A DNA stretch of 64,000 nucleotides. It comes from Paraburkholderia heleia NBRC 101817 (lineage in GTDB: Bacteria; Pseudomonadota; Gammaproteobacteria; Burkholderiales; Burkholderiaceae). The position numbers were made by a program, and so were the translations under genes. How positions within the stretch are numbered: the stretch's first letter is position 1; every line of letters starts with the position of its first letter. Location: positions 212,607 to 276,606 of the forward strand of contig NZ_BBJH01000004.1 in the NCBI RefSeq assembly GCF_000739775.1. The letters run 5' to 3'. Shown in pieces: positions 1 through 7,545 of the stretch. The notes beneath the pieces were generated by a model. It made no database searches. It worked only from the letters and a program-made list of their open reading frames with translations, and had not been told where the DNA came from.

Positions 1-1
1 C

Positions 2-394
2 GGCGAAGCCCCGACGATGGCGCCTTCCGGCGCACCGGCCATGGCGCCGGGTGCCGCCCCGGCCCAGATGACCGGCCAGGCGCCGAGCCAGGCGCCCGCG
101 GCCGCAGGGATCGCGCAACCCGCGCCCGCGCCGCAGGCCCTGACCGCCCCGCAGTCCGCCGACCCGCTGGTGCAAAAGCGCAATGCGAACGCGGCGGCGG
201 ATGCCGAATACCGCAGCGCGAAGAAGTCGGCGAACGCCGGATACAGCGACGCGAAGAAGCAGGCGAAGTCGCAGTACAAGGCGCAGGTAAAGGACGCGAA
301 GATCAACCACAAGGCCGACCGTCAGGCCAACGACTCGGAAATGAAGGACCAGATGAACGGCATGTCGGCCCAGCAGGGCGGCCAGTCGCAGTAA
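2..394 (+). CDS. Partial protein of unknown function, Ala/Pro-rich then Lys-rich
   Basis: The reading frame is open to the left edge of the window, so the start probably lies outside; the first ATG inside is at 17. The visible 130 residues split in two. The first half is Ala/Pro/Gln/Met low complexity. The second half is charged and Ala/Lys-rich, with spaced K-K and Y-S-D-A-K blocks that could form a helix or coiled coil, and it ends in a Gly/Gln tail. I see no catalytic motif and cannot assign a family. A secreted or periplasmic protein is possible, because such composition is common in Burkholderiaceae envelope proteins, but any signal peptide would be upstream. Codon use matches the neighbours, and a GC-rich hairpin follows the stop. 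Confidence 0.6.
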   Translation, partial: GEAPTMAPSGAPAMAPGAAPAQMTGQAPSQAPAAAGIAQPAPAPQALTAPQSADPLVQKRNANAAADAEYRSAKKSANAGYSDAKKQAKSQYKAQVKDAKINHKADRQANDSEMKDQMNGMSAQQGGQSQ

Positions 395-458
395 CGAGCG
401 GCCGATGCCGATGGCAGCCGCGCCTGTTAGAGCGCCGGCCTTTGCCAGGGCTTGTGAG

Positions 459-489
459 CGGCGGCGTCCGGCGACGGGCGCCGCCGTTT
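459..489 (+). terminator. Possible terminator hairpin after the first gene
   Basis: CGGCGGCG at 459-466 pairs with CGCCGCCG at 479-486, followed only by GTTTC. The U-tract is weak, so this may be an imperfect intrinsic terminator. Confidence 0.4.
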
Positions 490-602
490 CATTGGCGGCT
501 CCGGGGTTCCTGTAAGCGCACGTAGGTGCCGGCAGGTGCCGGCGGCGGCGAAACGTGCCGCGTCGTCGTTAAATCCCGCCAGATCGCCATGGAATCAGGC
601 GC

Positions 603-631
603 TTGCGGATGCATGGTGTATGGATATACAG
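603..631 (+). promoter_or_regulatory. Promoter with overlapping LexA-like box for the UvrD-like helicase
   Basis: TTGCGG at 603-608 and TATACA at 625-630 are separated by 16 bp and resemble a sigma-70 promoter. Overlapping the -10 is GTGT-N8-ACAG at 616-631, one base from the proteobacterial LexA pattern CTGT-N8-ACAG, with the inner inverted repeat TGTAT/ATACA. Downstream lies a DNA-repair-type helicase, which fits SOS control. The site would sit inside the gene if an upstream ATG were used, so it argues for the GTG start at 682. Confidence 0.5.
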
Positions 632-681
632 TGTGCGTCGCTCCTTCCCGATTCGCCACGTTCATCGTCCCAGCGCCCGCC

Positions 682-2847
682 GTGTCTACCGTTTCCGTTG
701 CCGACTCCTCCGTTTCCGATGCCAGCCCGGCGCGCGCCGAAGCGGCCAACGCCGTTTGCGCGTGGCTTGCGAAACTCAACGACGCGCAGCGCGAGGCCGT
801 CGAGCACGGCGGCGAAGCGGGCTATGCGCCGGGTTCGGCGCTGCCGGGGCCGCTGCTCGTGATCGCGGGCGCCGGGTCGGGCAAGACGAATACGCTCGCG
901 CACCGCGTTGCGCATCTGATCGCAGGCGGCGCCGACCCGCACCGCATTCTGCTGCTCACGTTCTCGCGGCGTGCCGCGCAGGAAATGACGCGGCGCGTAG
1001 CGCGTATCGCCGCGAGCGCGCCGGGCGCGGCCGCCGCACTCGCGCAGGGGCTCACCTGGGCCGGGACCTTTCACGGCGTGGGCGCGCGCTTGTTGCGCGA
1101 GTACGCGGATCGCATCGGCCTTTCGCCGGCGTTCACGATCAACGACCGCGAGGATTCCGCGGATCTCATGAACCTCGTGCGCCACGAACTGGGTTTGTCG
1201 GCCAAGGAAAAGCGCTTCCCTTCGAAATCGACTTGTCTTGCGATCTATTCGCGCGCGGTCAACACGGGCGATTCGCTCGCCCACGTGCTCAACCGTTCGT
1301 TCTCGTGGTGCCTGGAGTGGGAGCCGCAGCTGCGTACGCTGTTCGCGTCGTACGTGGACGCCAAGCAGAAGCAGAACGTCCTCGACTACGACGACCTGCT
1401 GCTCTACTGGGCGCACATGGCCGCGGAGCCGGCCATTGCCGCCGATCTCGCGGGGCGCTTCGACCACATCCTCGTCGACGAGTACCAGGACACCAACCGC
1501 CTGCAGGCCTCGATCCTGCTCGCGCTCAAGCCCGATGGCCGCGGCCTCACCGTGGTCGGCGACGACGCCCAGGCGATCTATTCGTTTCGCGGCGCGACCG
1601 TGCGCAATATCCTCGACTTCCCGGCGCAGTTCGATCCGCCCGCGCGTCAGGTGACGCTCGAGCGCAATTACCGTTCGACGGCGCCGATCCTCGCCGCCTC
1701 GAACGCCGTGATCGACGCGGCCGCCGAGCGCTTCACCAAGAACCTGTGGACCGATCGCCCCTCGCAGCAGCGCCCGCGCCTCGTCACCGTGGCCGACGAG
1801 GCCACCCAGGCGCGCTACGTCGTCGAGCAGATTCTCGAGGCGCGCGAAGCGGGCATGAAACTCAAACAGCAAGCCGTGCTGTTTCGCGCGGCGTACCACA
1901 GCGCGACGCTCGAAATCGAGCTGGCGCGGCGCAATATCCCGTTCGTGAAGTTCGGCGGACTGCGTTTTCTCGACGCCGCGCACGTGAAAGACGTGCTGGC
2001 CGTGCTGCGCTGGGCCGAGAATCCGCTCGACCGGGTGGCGGGGTTTCGCGTGACGCAGTTGCTGCCGGGCGTCGGGCCCGCCAACGCCGCGCGCCTGCTC
2101 GACCAGGTGGCCGCGTGCACGGGCGCGTATCGCGCCGCCGAGGCGCTCGCGGCGTTCGCGCCGCCGCCGCGCGCAGCCGAGGACTGGCCCGCGTTTGCGT
2201 CGCTCGTCGACAGCCTCTCGATGCGTTCGACGCCGTGGCCCGCCGAATTCGAGCGCGTGCGGCGCTGGTACGAGCCGCACCTCGAGCGTAATCACGAAGA
2301 CGGCCAGGCGCGTCTCGCCGACTTGCTGCAGATGGAGAGCATTGCGAGCACCTATGCCTCGCGCGAGCGTTTTCTCACCGAACTCACGCTCGATCCGCCC
2401 GACGCGACGAGCGCCGAATCCGCGGATCCGCTGCTTGACGAGGACTATCTGATCCTCTCGACGATTCACTCGGCGAAAGGTCAGGAGTGGCGCAACGTGT
2501 TCGTGCTCAACGGCGTGGACGGCTGCATTCCGTCCGATCTCGGCGCGGGCAGCGACGAGGAACTGGAGGAGGAGCGGCGGCTGCTCTATGTCGCGATGAC
2601 GCGCGCGAAGGAGGATCTGCACATCGTCGTGCCGCAGCGCTTTTATGTGCACAACCAGGTGGCGTCGGGCGACCGGCACGTGTGGGCCTCGCGCACCCGC
2701 TTCATTGCGGCGCCCATGCTGCCGCTGTTCGAATCCCGCGCGTGGCCGCCCGCGCCGGTGGCGAGTGCGCCGAGCGCGGCTGGACTCGCCGCCGCAGCGC
2801 AGGCGAAGGTCGAAATCGCCGCGAAGCTCAGGAAGATGTGGGATTAA
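682..2847 (+). CDS. UvrD/Rep-family superfamily 1 ATP-dependent DNA helicase
   Basis: A 3'-5' DNA helicase of the UvrD/Rep/PcrA type, expected to unwind DNA in repair or in restarting replication. Counting from the GTG at 682 (721 aa), Walker A GAGSGKT is at residues 63-69 and the Walker B DEYQD at 266-270. GDDAQAIYSFRG follows near 293, STIHSAKGQEW near 593 and the motif VI-like YVAMTRAKE near 634. All core SF1A motifs are present and the length is normal. The frame stays open upstream, with possible ATG starts at 526 and 613. I prefer 682 because a promoter with a LexA-like operator covers 603-631. No strong ribosome site precedes any of these starts, so the exact N-terminus is uncertain. 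Whether it is UvrD itself or a paralogue cannot be decided here. Confidence 0.9.
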   Translation: MSTVSVADSSVSDASPARAEAANAVCAWLAKLNDAQREAVEHGGEAGYAPGSALPGPLLVIAGAGSGKTNTLAHRVAHLIAGGADPHRILLLTFSRRAAQEMTRRVARIAASAPGAAAALAQGLTWAGTFHGVGARLLREYADRIGLSPAFTINDREDSADLMNLVRHELGLSAKEKRFPSKSTCLAIYSRAVNTGDSLAHVLNRSFSWCLEWEPQLRTLFASYVDAKQKQNVLDYDDLLLYWAHMAAEPAIAADLAGRFDHILVDEYQDTNRLQASILLALKPDGRGLTVVGDDAQAIYSFRGATVRNILDFPAQFDPPARQVTLERNYRSTAPILAASNAVIDAAAERFTKNLWTDRPSQQRPRLVTVADEATQARYVVEQILEAREAGMKLKQQAVLFRAAYHSATLEIELARRNIPFVKFGGLRFLDAAHVKDVLAVLRWAENPLDRVAGFRVTQLLPGVGPANAARLLDQVAACTGAYRAAEALAAFAPPPRAAEDWPAFASLVDSLSMRSTPWPAEFERVRRWYEPHLERNHEDGQARLADLLQMESIASTYASRERFLTELTLDPPDATSAESADPLLDEDYLILSTIHSAKGQEWRNVFVLNGVDGCIPSDLGAGSDEELEEERRLLYVAMTRAKEDLHIVVPQRFYVHNQVASGDRHVWASRTRFIAAPMLPLFESRAWPPAPVASAPSAAGLAAAAQAKVEIAAKLRKMWD

Positions 2848-2890
2848 GGGGGCGAGGGGGGCGCGCCGCTGTCAGGCAGCGCGCCAGTGC

Positions 2891-3652
2891 TCAGCGCCGC
2901 TGCTCGCGCGCCGTGCTGCGCTGCGGCGGCATGAAGAAGTTGCGCATCCACGCGGCCAGGCGCGTGAAGACGTCGTCGGGTTCCTCGACGAAAATTTCGG
3001 GCTTGAGCAGGCGCAGATACTCCATGATTTGCTGCGCTTCCTGTTTCTGGAACACGCCATGCGTGACGCCGAGCCTCAGCAGCCCGCGCAGTTCGCCCAG
3101 GCGCTCGCGTGCGGCGCTGCCGCTAGCCTGTTCGCAGCCGATCTTCGCTTCGTACGCGCGCTGACGCAGCGACTCGGTCAGACGCCACGCGGGCGTCTGC
3201 ATCGACTCTTCGAGCGCCTGGATGTCCTGCACGCCCGACTTGATCTGCGCCGCTAGCGGATCGACCAGCGTGTCGTCGCCCTGGGCTTCGCTCACGATGG
3301 CCGCCGCCCAGTCGCGGCACTGTTTCGAGAGTTCGTCGGGCGTCCACTCGGGACGCGACGCGAAGCCGAAACCGAATTCGCCCGCCTGGCGCATCAGGAT
3401 CGAGACGACCTCGGGAAATTCCTTGTCGAGCGTGCGCTTGGCCCACGCGTACTGGCCGCCTTGCAGGAGCCGCTGCACAGCGTGCTCCGTGAGCGGCGTC
3501 ATGTTGTCGAGCAGCTTCGCGCGCAGGTAATCCTCGAATTCCGGCGTGGCGAACTGCGGGTCGAGTTTGAGCGAGACGCGCAGGAACGCGTCGAAATCCT
3601 TGCGCAGCGACGCAAGCGTTTCATCCTTCAGGTTGAGGGTGATATGCCCCAT
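2891..3652 (-). CDS. Conserved protein of unknown function, 253 aa
   Basis: A soluble, mostly helical protein with no signal peptide, membrane segment or cysteine motif. It starts MGHITLNLKDETL and ends in an Arg-rich tail. I do not recognise a family or active-site motif. Acidic and aromatic residues are spread evenly and codon bias is normal, so the gene looks real. It is transcribed towards the helicase gene, convergently, 43 bp away, and is separated from azlD by about 130 bp containing an inverted repeat, so it is probably a single-gene unit. The neighbours say nothing firm about its role. Confidence 0.75.
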   Translation of the reverse strand: MGHITLNLKDETLASLRKDFDAFLRVSLKLDPQFATPEFEDYLRAKLLDNMTPLTEHAVQRLLQGGQYAWAKRTLDKEFPEVVSILMRQAGEFGFGFASRPEWTPDELSKQCRDWAAAIVSEAQGDDTLVDPLAAQIKSGVQDIQALEESMQTPAWRLTESLRQRAYEAKIGCEQASGSAARERLGELRGLLRLGVTHGVFQKQEAQQIMEYLRLLKPEIFVEEPDDVFTRLAAWMRNFFMPPQRSTAREQRR

Positions 3653-3709
3653 TGTGGTTGCCCCGGTGTAATCCTTGTCGCTTCTCGCGTGCTCTCGCCG
3701 TTCGAGCAG

Positions 3710-3729
3710 GGGCCTGCCGAAGCAGGCCC
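3710..3729. other. Inverted repeat between azlD and the 253-aa gene
   Basis: GGGCCTGC at 3710-3717 pairs perfectly with GCAGGCCC at 3722-3729 across a CGAA loop. There is no U-tract on the minus strand after azlD, so this is at best a weak terminator. Confidence 0.4.
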
Positions 3730-3786
3730 TGACGGGTTTAACGGCGCCCCTGGGGGAAACTTGAGCCTATGGGGCGAGGGGCGGCG

Positions 3787-4110
3787 CTAGCGCAGGACGA
3801 CGCCTTGCCAGAGGAAGAACACGCCGAGGCCGATCGCGATGGTGAGGAGCGGGCGCTTCGTGAGCGCGCTGACGACGATCGCCGCGAGCGCGCCGACGAG
3901 CTGCGGGTTGCGCCAGGTCAGTTCGGCGCCTTGTCCGTGGGGCGAGACAGCCATCGGCACGATGATCGCCGTGAGCACGGTGACGGGCACGAAGCCGAGC
4001 GCCGTGCGCACGAGCGGCGGGAACACCAGCCGGTCGCCGAGCACGAACACCGCAGTGCGAATGACCAGCGTGACGAGGGCCATGCCGAGAATCAGGACGA
4101 CGTAGTTCAT
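3787..4110 (-). CDS. azlD: AzlD, small subunit of a branched-chain amino-acid exporter
   Basis: A 107-residue hydrophobic protein with about four membrane helices, typical of AzlD/YgaH. In this family AzlD pairs with AzlC to export branched-chain or related amino acids and their analogues across the inner membrane. Its ATG overlaps the azlC stop by four bases (ATGA), which indicates translational coupling. The sequence starts MNYVVLILGMALVTLVIRT and ends WQGVVLR. The substrate cannot be read from the sequence. Confidence 0.88.
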   Translation of the reverse strand: MNYVVLILGMALVTLVIRTAVFVLGDRLVFPPLVRTALGFVPVTVLTAIIVPMAVSPHGQGAELTWRNPQLVGALAAIVVSALTKRPLLTIAIGLGVFFLWQGVVLR

Positions 4111-4886
4111 TGCCCGGCTCCTGCGGTGCGTCGGAGGTTGTGGGACTTGCGGGAGGACTCGCTGCCGGCGCGCGCGCCGCGCGAGGAGCCTGGGCGCGAG
4201 AGCGCCACACCCACGAGCACGCCCGCGAGCACGGCGCCGAGCAGCCCGAGCTTGTAGGGCCAGCCCTGCCAGAAAAAGGCGAGCGCGCCGGCGGTCGCGG
4301 CGGCGGCGAAGTAGCGCAACGCAACCAGCTGCGGCACGACGATGGCGATGAAGGTCGCGACCATCGCGAAGTCGAGGCCGAGCGACTGCAGACCCGGGAA
4401 CGCCGCGCCGAACAGCAGGCCGGCCGCAGTCCAGAGCTGCCAGTTCAGGTACATCGCGAGCCCCGAACCGAGGAAATGCCACGGCGAGACGTCGTCGCCG
4501 GGCGGATGTCGGCGCAAATGCGCCCACGCGACGGCAAAGACCTCGTCGGTGAGCAGGCCGCCGAGCACGAGGCGCCAGCGCAGCGGCAGGTGCGAGACAT
4601 AGGGCGCGAGCGTCGCGCTGTAGAGCACGTGCCGCAGGTTCACGATGAACGTGGTGGCCAGAATCACGGCGAAGCTCGCGTGCGAGGCGATCAGCCCGAG
4701 CGCAATGAACTGCGCCGAGCCGGCGAACACGGCGAGCGACATGAGCTGGCCGTGCCAGAGCGAAAGCGGGCCCGAGGTGACGAGCGTGCCGAAGATCACG
4801 CCGAAGGGCGCGGCGCCCACCATCATGGGTATCGTGTCGCGCGCGCCGGCGACGAATTCGGCAAGGCGGTTGGGATGCGTGGTCAA
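4107..4886 (-). CDS. azlC: AzlC, large subunit of a branched-chain amino-acid exporter
   Basis: An inner-membrane permease of the AzlC/YgaZ family, 259 aa, with several hydrophobic segments and the family signature PMMVGAAPFGVIFG near the N-terminus. With AzlD it should form an export complex. I place the start at the TTG at 4886 because AGGAGG lies five bases upstream. The in-frame GTG at 4904 would put the ribosome site inside the gene. It lies 87 bp downstream of the AraC-type regulator on the same strand, which suggests that the regulator controls it. The C-terminal tail is rich in Arg, Ser and Gly. Confidence 0.88.
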   Translation of the reverse strand: MTTHPNRLAEFVAGARDTIPMMVGAAPFGVIFGTLVTSGPLSLWHGQLMSLAVFAGSAQFIALGLIASHASFAVILATTFIVNLRHVLYSATLAPYVSHLPLRWRLVLGGLLTDEVFAVAWAHLRRHPPGDDVSPWHFLGSGLAMYLNWQLWTAAGLLFGAAFPGLQSLGLDFAMVATFIAIVVPQLVALRYFAAAATAGALAFFWQGWPYKLGLLGAVLAGVLVGVALSRPGSSRGARAGSESSRKSHNLRRTAGAGQ

Positions 4887-4973
4887 ACTGTCCTCCTGAT
4901 ACACGGGGACAGCATAGCGGGCGGCCTTGCGCGTGGCTTGTACGTTCTTGCGGCGGGACGCGGGCTCGCGCGT

Positions 4974-5876
4974 TCAGGACGATTGCCAGCGCCCCGGCGG
5001 CACGCCGAACATGCGCCGAAAGTGTCGCGTGAAATGGCTCTGGTCGGTGAAACCGCTTGCCGCGGCGACATCGGCGACCGTCGCGCCTTCGCGCAGCGGA
5101 GCGAGGGCGCGCTGCAGGCGCAACTGGGTGCGCCAGGCGTGCGGCGGCAGGCCGGTTGCCTGCGTGAAGAGCCGCGTGGCGTGAAACGGCGAGAGGCCGA
5201 CCGTCTGGGCGAGATCGGCCACGCGCAGCGGCGTGGCGAGATCGGCGGCGAGGCGCGCCTTCATGGTTTCCACACGCGCATCGTTCGGGCCGTGCCCGAG
5301 CGCCGCCTCGCGCGTGCGGCCGTAGCGCGTGAGCAGCGTCGAGAGTGCGTCGAGCAGCGAATCTTCCACGGCGAGCGGATCGGCACACGGCGCCGAAGGC
5401 GATGCCGGACTGGCGCCCGCCACGGTTTGCGCTGCGGCCGCGGCGCGCCGCCAGTTGGCGTCGGCTTCCAGCAGCCGGTGGGCGCGTGAGAGTCTGCGCG
5501 CGAGATCGGGATCGTGGATCACCTCGGCGTCGAACCACGGCAACGGCTGCGCGCGTCCGGCGATTTCGCCGGCGAGTTCGTGCAGGAAGTCGACCGGCAC
5601 GTACATCACCCGATAGCGCCAGCCTTCTTCGTCGGCGCGCGAGCCCGTGTGCAGCTCGCCCGGATTGATGACCGGCACGCTGCCCGTTGCGGCGACATGC
5701 TGCGTCCCGCGATAGCGAAAGCATTCCGCGCCGCCCTCGATCACGGGGATCGTGTAGGCGTCGTGCCAGTGCGGCGCGAACGTGTGTTCGTGGTATTCGG
5801 CCGTGACGAGATCCGCGCCGGGCAGCAGCGGCGTGCGCCAGTAGCGGACACGGTCTCGAAAACGGGAATCGGTCAT
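4974..5876 (-). CDS. AraC-family transcriptional regulator
   Basis: A 300-residue DNA-binding regulator. The N-terminal half has the cupin-like AraC ligand-binding pattern (HEHTFAPHWHDAYTIPVI around residues 29-46, later NPGELHTG). The C-terminal 90 residues hold the paired helix-turn-helix, ending in the typical GFTDQSHFTRHFRR and FGVPPGRW motifs. It probably senses a small molecule and controls the azlCD genes directly downstream on the same strand, as is common for azlCD loci. creA lies 28 bp upstream on the same strand, so the four genes may share a transcript. Confidence 0.9.
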   Translation of the reverse strand: MTDSRFRDRVRYWRTPLLPGADLVTAEYHEHTFAPHWHDAYTIPVIEGGAECFRYRGTQHVAATGSVPVINPGELHTGSRADEEGWRYRVMYVPVDFLHELAGEIAGRAQPLPWFDAEVIHDPDLARRLSRAHRLLEADANWRRAAAAAQTVAGASPASPSAPCADPLAVEDSLLDALSTLLTRYGRTREAALGHGPNDARVETMKARLAADLATPLRVADLAQTVGLSPFHATRLFTQATGLPPHAWRTQLRLQRALAPLREGATVADVAAASGFTDQSHFTRHFRRMFGVPPGRWQSS

Positions 5877-5904
5877 GGTGAAGGATCCTGCACAGATCCC
5901 CAGT

Positions 5905-6396
5905 TTAGCGCAGCGGAATCGTCGTGCCCGCGGGCACCGGCACCGCCGTGACGCTGTTCTTGGCGCTGCCGCTCACCACGCGGTCGCTGTAGGTCAGATA
6001 CACGAGCGCGTTGCGCTTCGCGTCGACCACGCGCACGACGTGCAGCGTCTTGAAGAGGAGCGACATGCGCTCGTTGAAGACGTCGGCCTGCTGTTTGAGC
6101 GGACCGGTGAACGAGATCGGCGCGACCTGCCGGCACGCGATCGACGCCTCGGTCGGATCTTCCGCAATGCCGAGCGTGCCCTTCACGCCGCCCGTGCGCG
6201 CGCGGGAGACGTAGCAGGTGACGCCTTGCACCTGCGGATCGTCGTAGGCCTCGACGACGACCTTGTCCGAGCCGGTCAGACGGAAGTTGGTGTTCACGCT
6301 GCCGATCTGCTCGGCGTGGGCGGCGGCGCAGGCGACGAGGCTCGCACAGGCGACGAGCGGGCGCGCGAGGCGGGCGGCAAGGCGGGTGGATTTCAT
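5905..6396 (-). CDS. creA: CreA-family periplasmic protein
   Basis: CreA proteins are small secreted proteins found across Proteobacteria whose function is still unknown. This one has 163 residues. An N-terminal signal peptide (Arg/Lys start, hydrophobic core, cleavage near AAAHA-EQIG) is followed by the conserved core with [20 protein letters not shown], the single-Cys motif [10 protein letters not shown], and ending in [11 protein letters not shown] chose the ATG at 6396 because it gives a proper signal peptide; the upstream extension to 6483 is unlike the family. A second conserved Cys follows in [12 protein letters not shown], so a disulphide is possible. Confidence 0.88.
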   Translation of the reverse strand: MKSTRLAARLARPLVACASLVACAAAHAEQIGSVNTNFRLTGSDKVVVEAYDDPQVQGVTCYVSRARTGGVKGTLGIAEDPTEASIACRQVAPISFTGPLKQQADVFNERMSLLFKTLHVVRVVDAKRNALVYLTYSDRVVSGSAKNSVTAVPVPAGTTIPLR

Positions 6397-6460
6397 GCGG
6401 ATTCCCGAGGATGACGAAGCGACATTATCGGGGAGGGCGGCGTGCGCAAGGCGTGCAGCA

Positions 6461-6495
6461 AAAGAAAAAGGGGTTGCGTGCAAACACGCAACCCC
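6461..6495 (-). terminator. Intrinsic terminator after the tRNA-Asn genes
   Basis: GGGGTTGCGTG at 6470-6480 pairs perfectly with CACGCAACCCC at 6485-6495. On the minus strand the stem is followed by TTTTTCTTTT. It ends the tRNA transcript before creA. Confidence 0.85.
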
Positions 6496-6504
6496 TCGAT
6501 ATTT

Positions 6505-6580
6505 TGGCTCCCCGACCTGGGCTCGAACCAGGGACCTACGGATTAACAGTCCGGCGCTCTACCGACTGAGCTATCGGGGA
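6505..6580 (-). tRNA. tRNA-Asn (GUU), downstream copy
   Basis: A 76-nt cloverleaf with encoded CCA. The minus strand begins TCCCCGATAGCTCAG and ends GGGGAGCCA, with a 7-bp acceptor stem, the T-loop GTTCGAGC and anticodon GTT in CTGTTAA. It is identical to the copy at 6663-6738. No promoter is visible directly upstream, so it probably depends on readthrough past the hairpin at 6614-6654. Confidence 0.97.
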
Positions 6581-6613
6581 ACAGCAGTACAGCGACAACG
6601 CTTTACGTCATGA

Positions 6614-6654
6614 AAAAGCCCGTTCTGCGCGGTGCTCAACACGAACGGGCTTTT
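6614..6654 (-). terminator. Terminator-like hairpin between the two tRNA-Asn genes
   Basis: AAAAGCCCGTT at 6614-6624 pairs with AACGGGCTTTT at 6644-6654, followed on the minus strand by a T-run. It may partly end transcription after the first tRNA or serve as a processing stem. Confidence 0.6.
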
Positions 6655-6662
6655 GCGAATCC

Positions 6663-6738
6663 TGGCTCCCCGACCTGGGCTCGAACCAGGGACCTACGGA
6701 TTAACAGTCCGGCGCTCTACCGACTGAGCTATCGGGGA
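6663..6738 (-). tRNA. tRNA-Asn (GUU), promoter-proximal copy
   Basis: A 76-nt cloverleaf with encoded CCA and anticodon GTT, identical in sequence to the copy at 6505-6580. It starts 22 bases from the near-consensus promoter at 6760-6788. Confidence 0.97.
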
Positions 6739-6759
6739 TCAACAAAAGCAGAGAACGAG

Positions 6760-6788
6760 ATTCTATGGGGTCCGGCTGGGTCTGTCAA
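6760..6788 (-). promoter_or_regulatory. Sigma-70 promoter of the tRNA-Asn genes
   Basis: On the minus strand TTGACA (6783-6788) is followed after exactly 17 bp by TAGAAT (6760-6765). Transcription should begin near 6753, just before the first tRNA. Confidence 0.85.
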
Positions 6789-6895
6789 TACCCTGTCGCG
6801 ATCTGATGTTCAGGGCAATCCGCTGTGCAAGGGACTGCACGCGACTGTCCACTCAGGCGACGGGGAGACACCCCGAACAAGCGATCAGCGCGCGA

Positions 6896-7219
6896 TTACC
6901 GTGCAAGAAGCGCGAGCTTGTCCTTCACGTCCTTGAATTCGTCGGCTTCCGGCAGCGGGGCCTTGGTCTTGGTGATGCTCGGCCAGCCCTTCGCGAGGTC
7001 GGCGTTCAGCTCGATGAACGATTGCTGGTCGCCGGGCACGTCTTCCTCGGCGTAGATGGCGTTCACCGGGCACTCGGCAACGCACACGGCGCAGTCGATG
7101 CACTCGTCCGGGTCGATCGCGAGGAAGTTGGGACCTTCGCGAAAGCAGTCCACCGGGCACACATCGACGCAGTCGGTATAGCGGCACTTGATGCAGCTTT
7201 CGGTCACAACGTGAGTCAT
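6896..7219 (-). CDS. fdxA: FdxA, seven-iron ferredoxin (3Fe-4S plus 4Fe-4S)
   Basis: A small soluble electron carrier of 107 residues. Cys9, Cys17 and Cys50 match the ligands of the 3Fe-4S cluster, and Cys21, Cys40, Cys43 and Cys46 those of the 4Fe-4S cluster, with the extended C-terminus of the Azotobacter FdI type. It begins [17 protein letters not shown]. It is a monocistronic gene in a divergent arrangement with pncB. The redox partner cannot be inferred from the neighbours. Confidence 0.96.
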   Translation of the reverse strand: MTHVVTESCIKCRYTDCVDVCPVDCFREGPNFLAIDPDECIDCAVCVAECPVNAIYAEEDVPGDQQSFIELNADLAKGWPSITKTKAPLPEADEFKDVKDKLALLAR

Positions 7220-7545
7220 TCAGGCAGCTCCTGCAAGCTTTTTGTATCGGGGGATGGCGGTTCGCCAAAAACGCTATTGTAACTGATGAGGAATTACCCC
7301 AACCACAGGCCCGCAACCGTCCTTAGATCGTTTCGTGATTAGTTTATATGCGAGGGGGACCCGCAGCGTTTTACCCTTTGTGCGCGAGGGGCCGTGCCGC
7401 CGGGCACGCGGCGCGCGCAGGCATTCGGGTAACATGGACGCACCGCTGGCGCCCGCCGCCCGGAACCGCTGCGGGGCATCTGCCCGGCAGCGCGTCCGGT
7501 TCCCGCTTCGCGGGCGCTATCCGATTGCAGTCCGGCTGGCCCATC
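7220..7545. other. Divergent intergenic region fdxA/pncB
   Basis: 326 bp without a gene. It holds the fdxA ribosome site and promoter on the left. On the right is the pncB leader, with an AT-rich stretch (TTAGTTTATATG near 7338-7349) that could carry the pncB promoter. I see no clear operator. Confidence 0.5.
7276..7303 (-). promoter_or_regulatory. Candidate fdxA promoter
   Basis: On the minus strand GTTGGG (7298-7303) and TACAAT (7276-7281) are 16 bp apart. The -10 is good and the -35 is weak. The predicted start is about 50 bases upstream of the fdxA ATG. Confidence 0.45.

Noticed and set aside
595..2679. Long minus-strand frame opposite the helicase
   Set aside because: Composition is Arg/His/Gly-rich without motifs; the plus-strand frame carries all helicase motifs.
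3787..5724. A 645-codon minus frame joining azlD with upstream sequence
   Set aside because: Only its last 107 codons are azlD; the rest is out of frame with azlC and the AraC gene.
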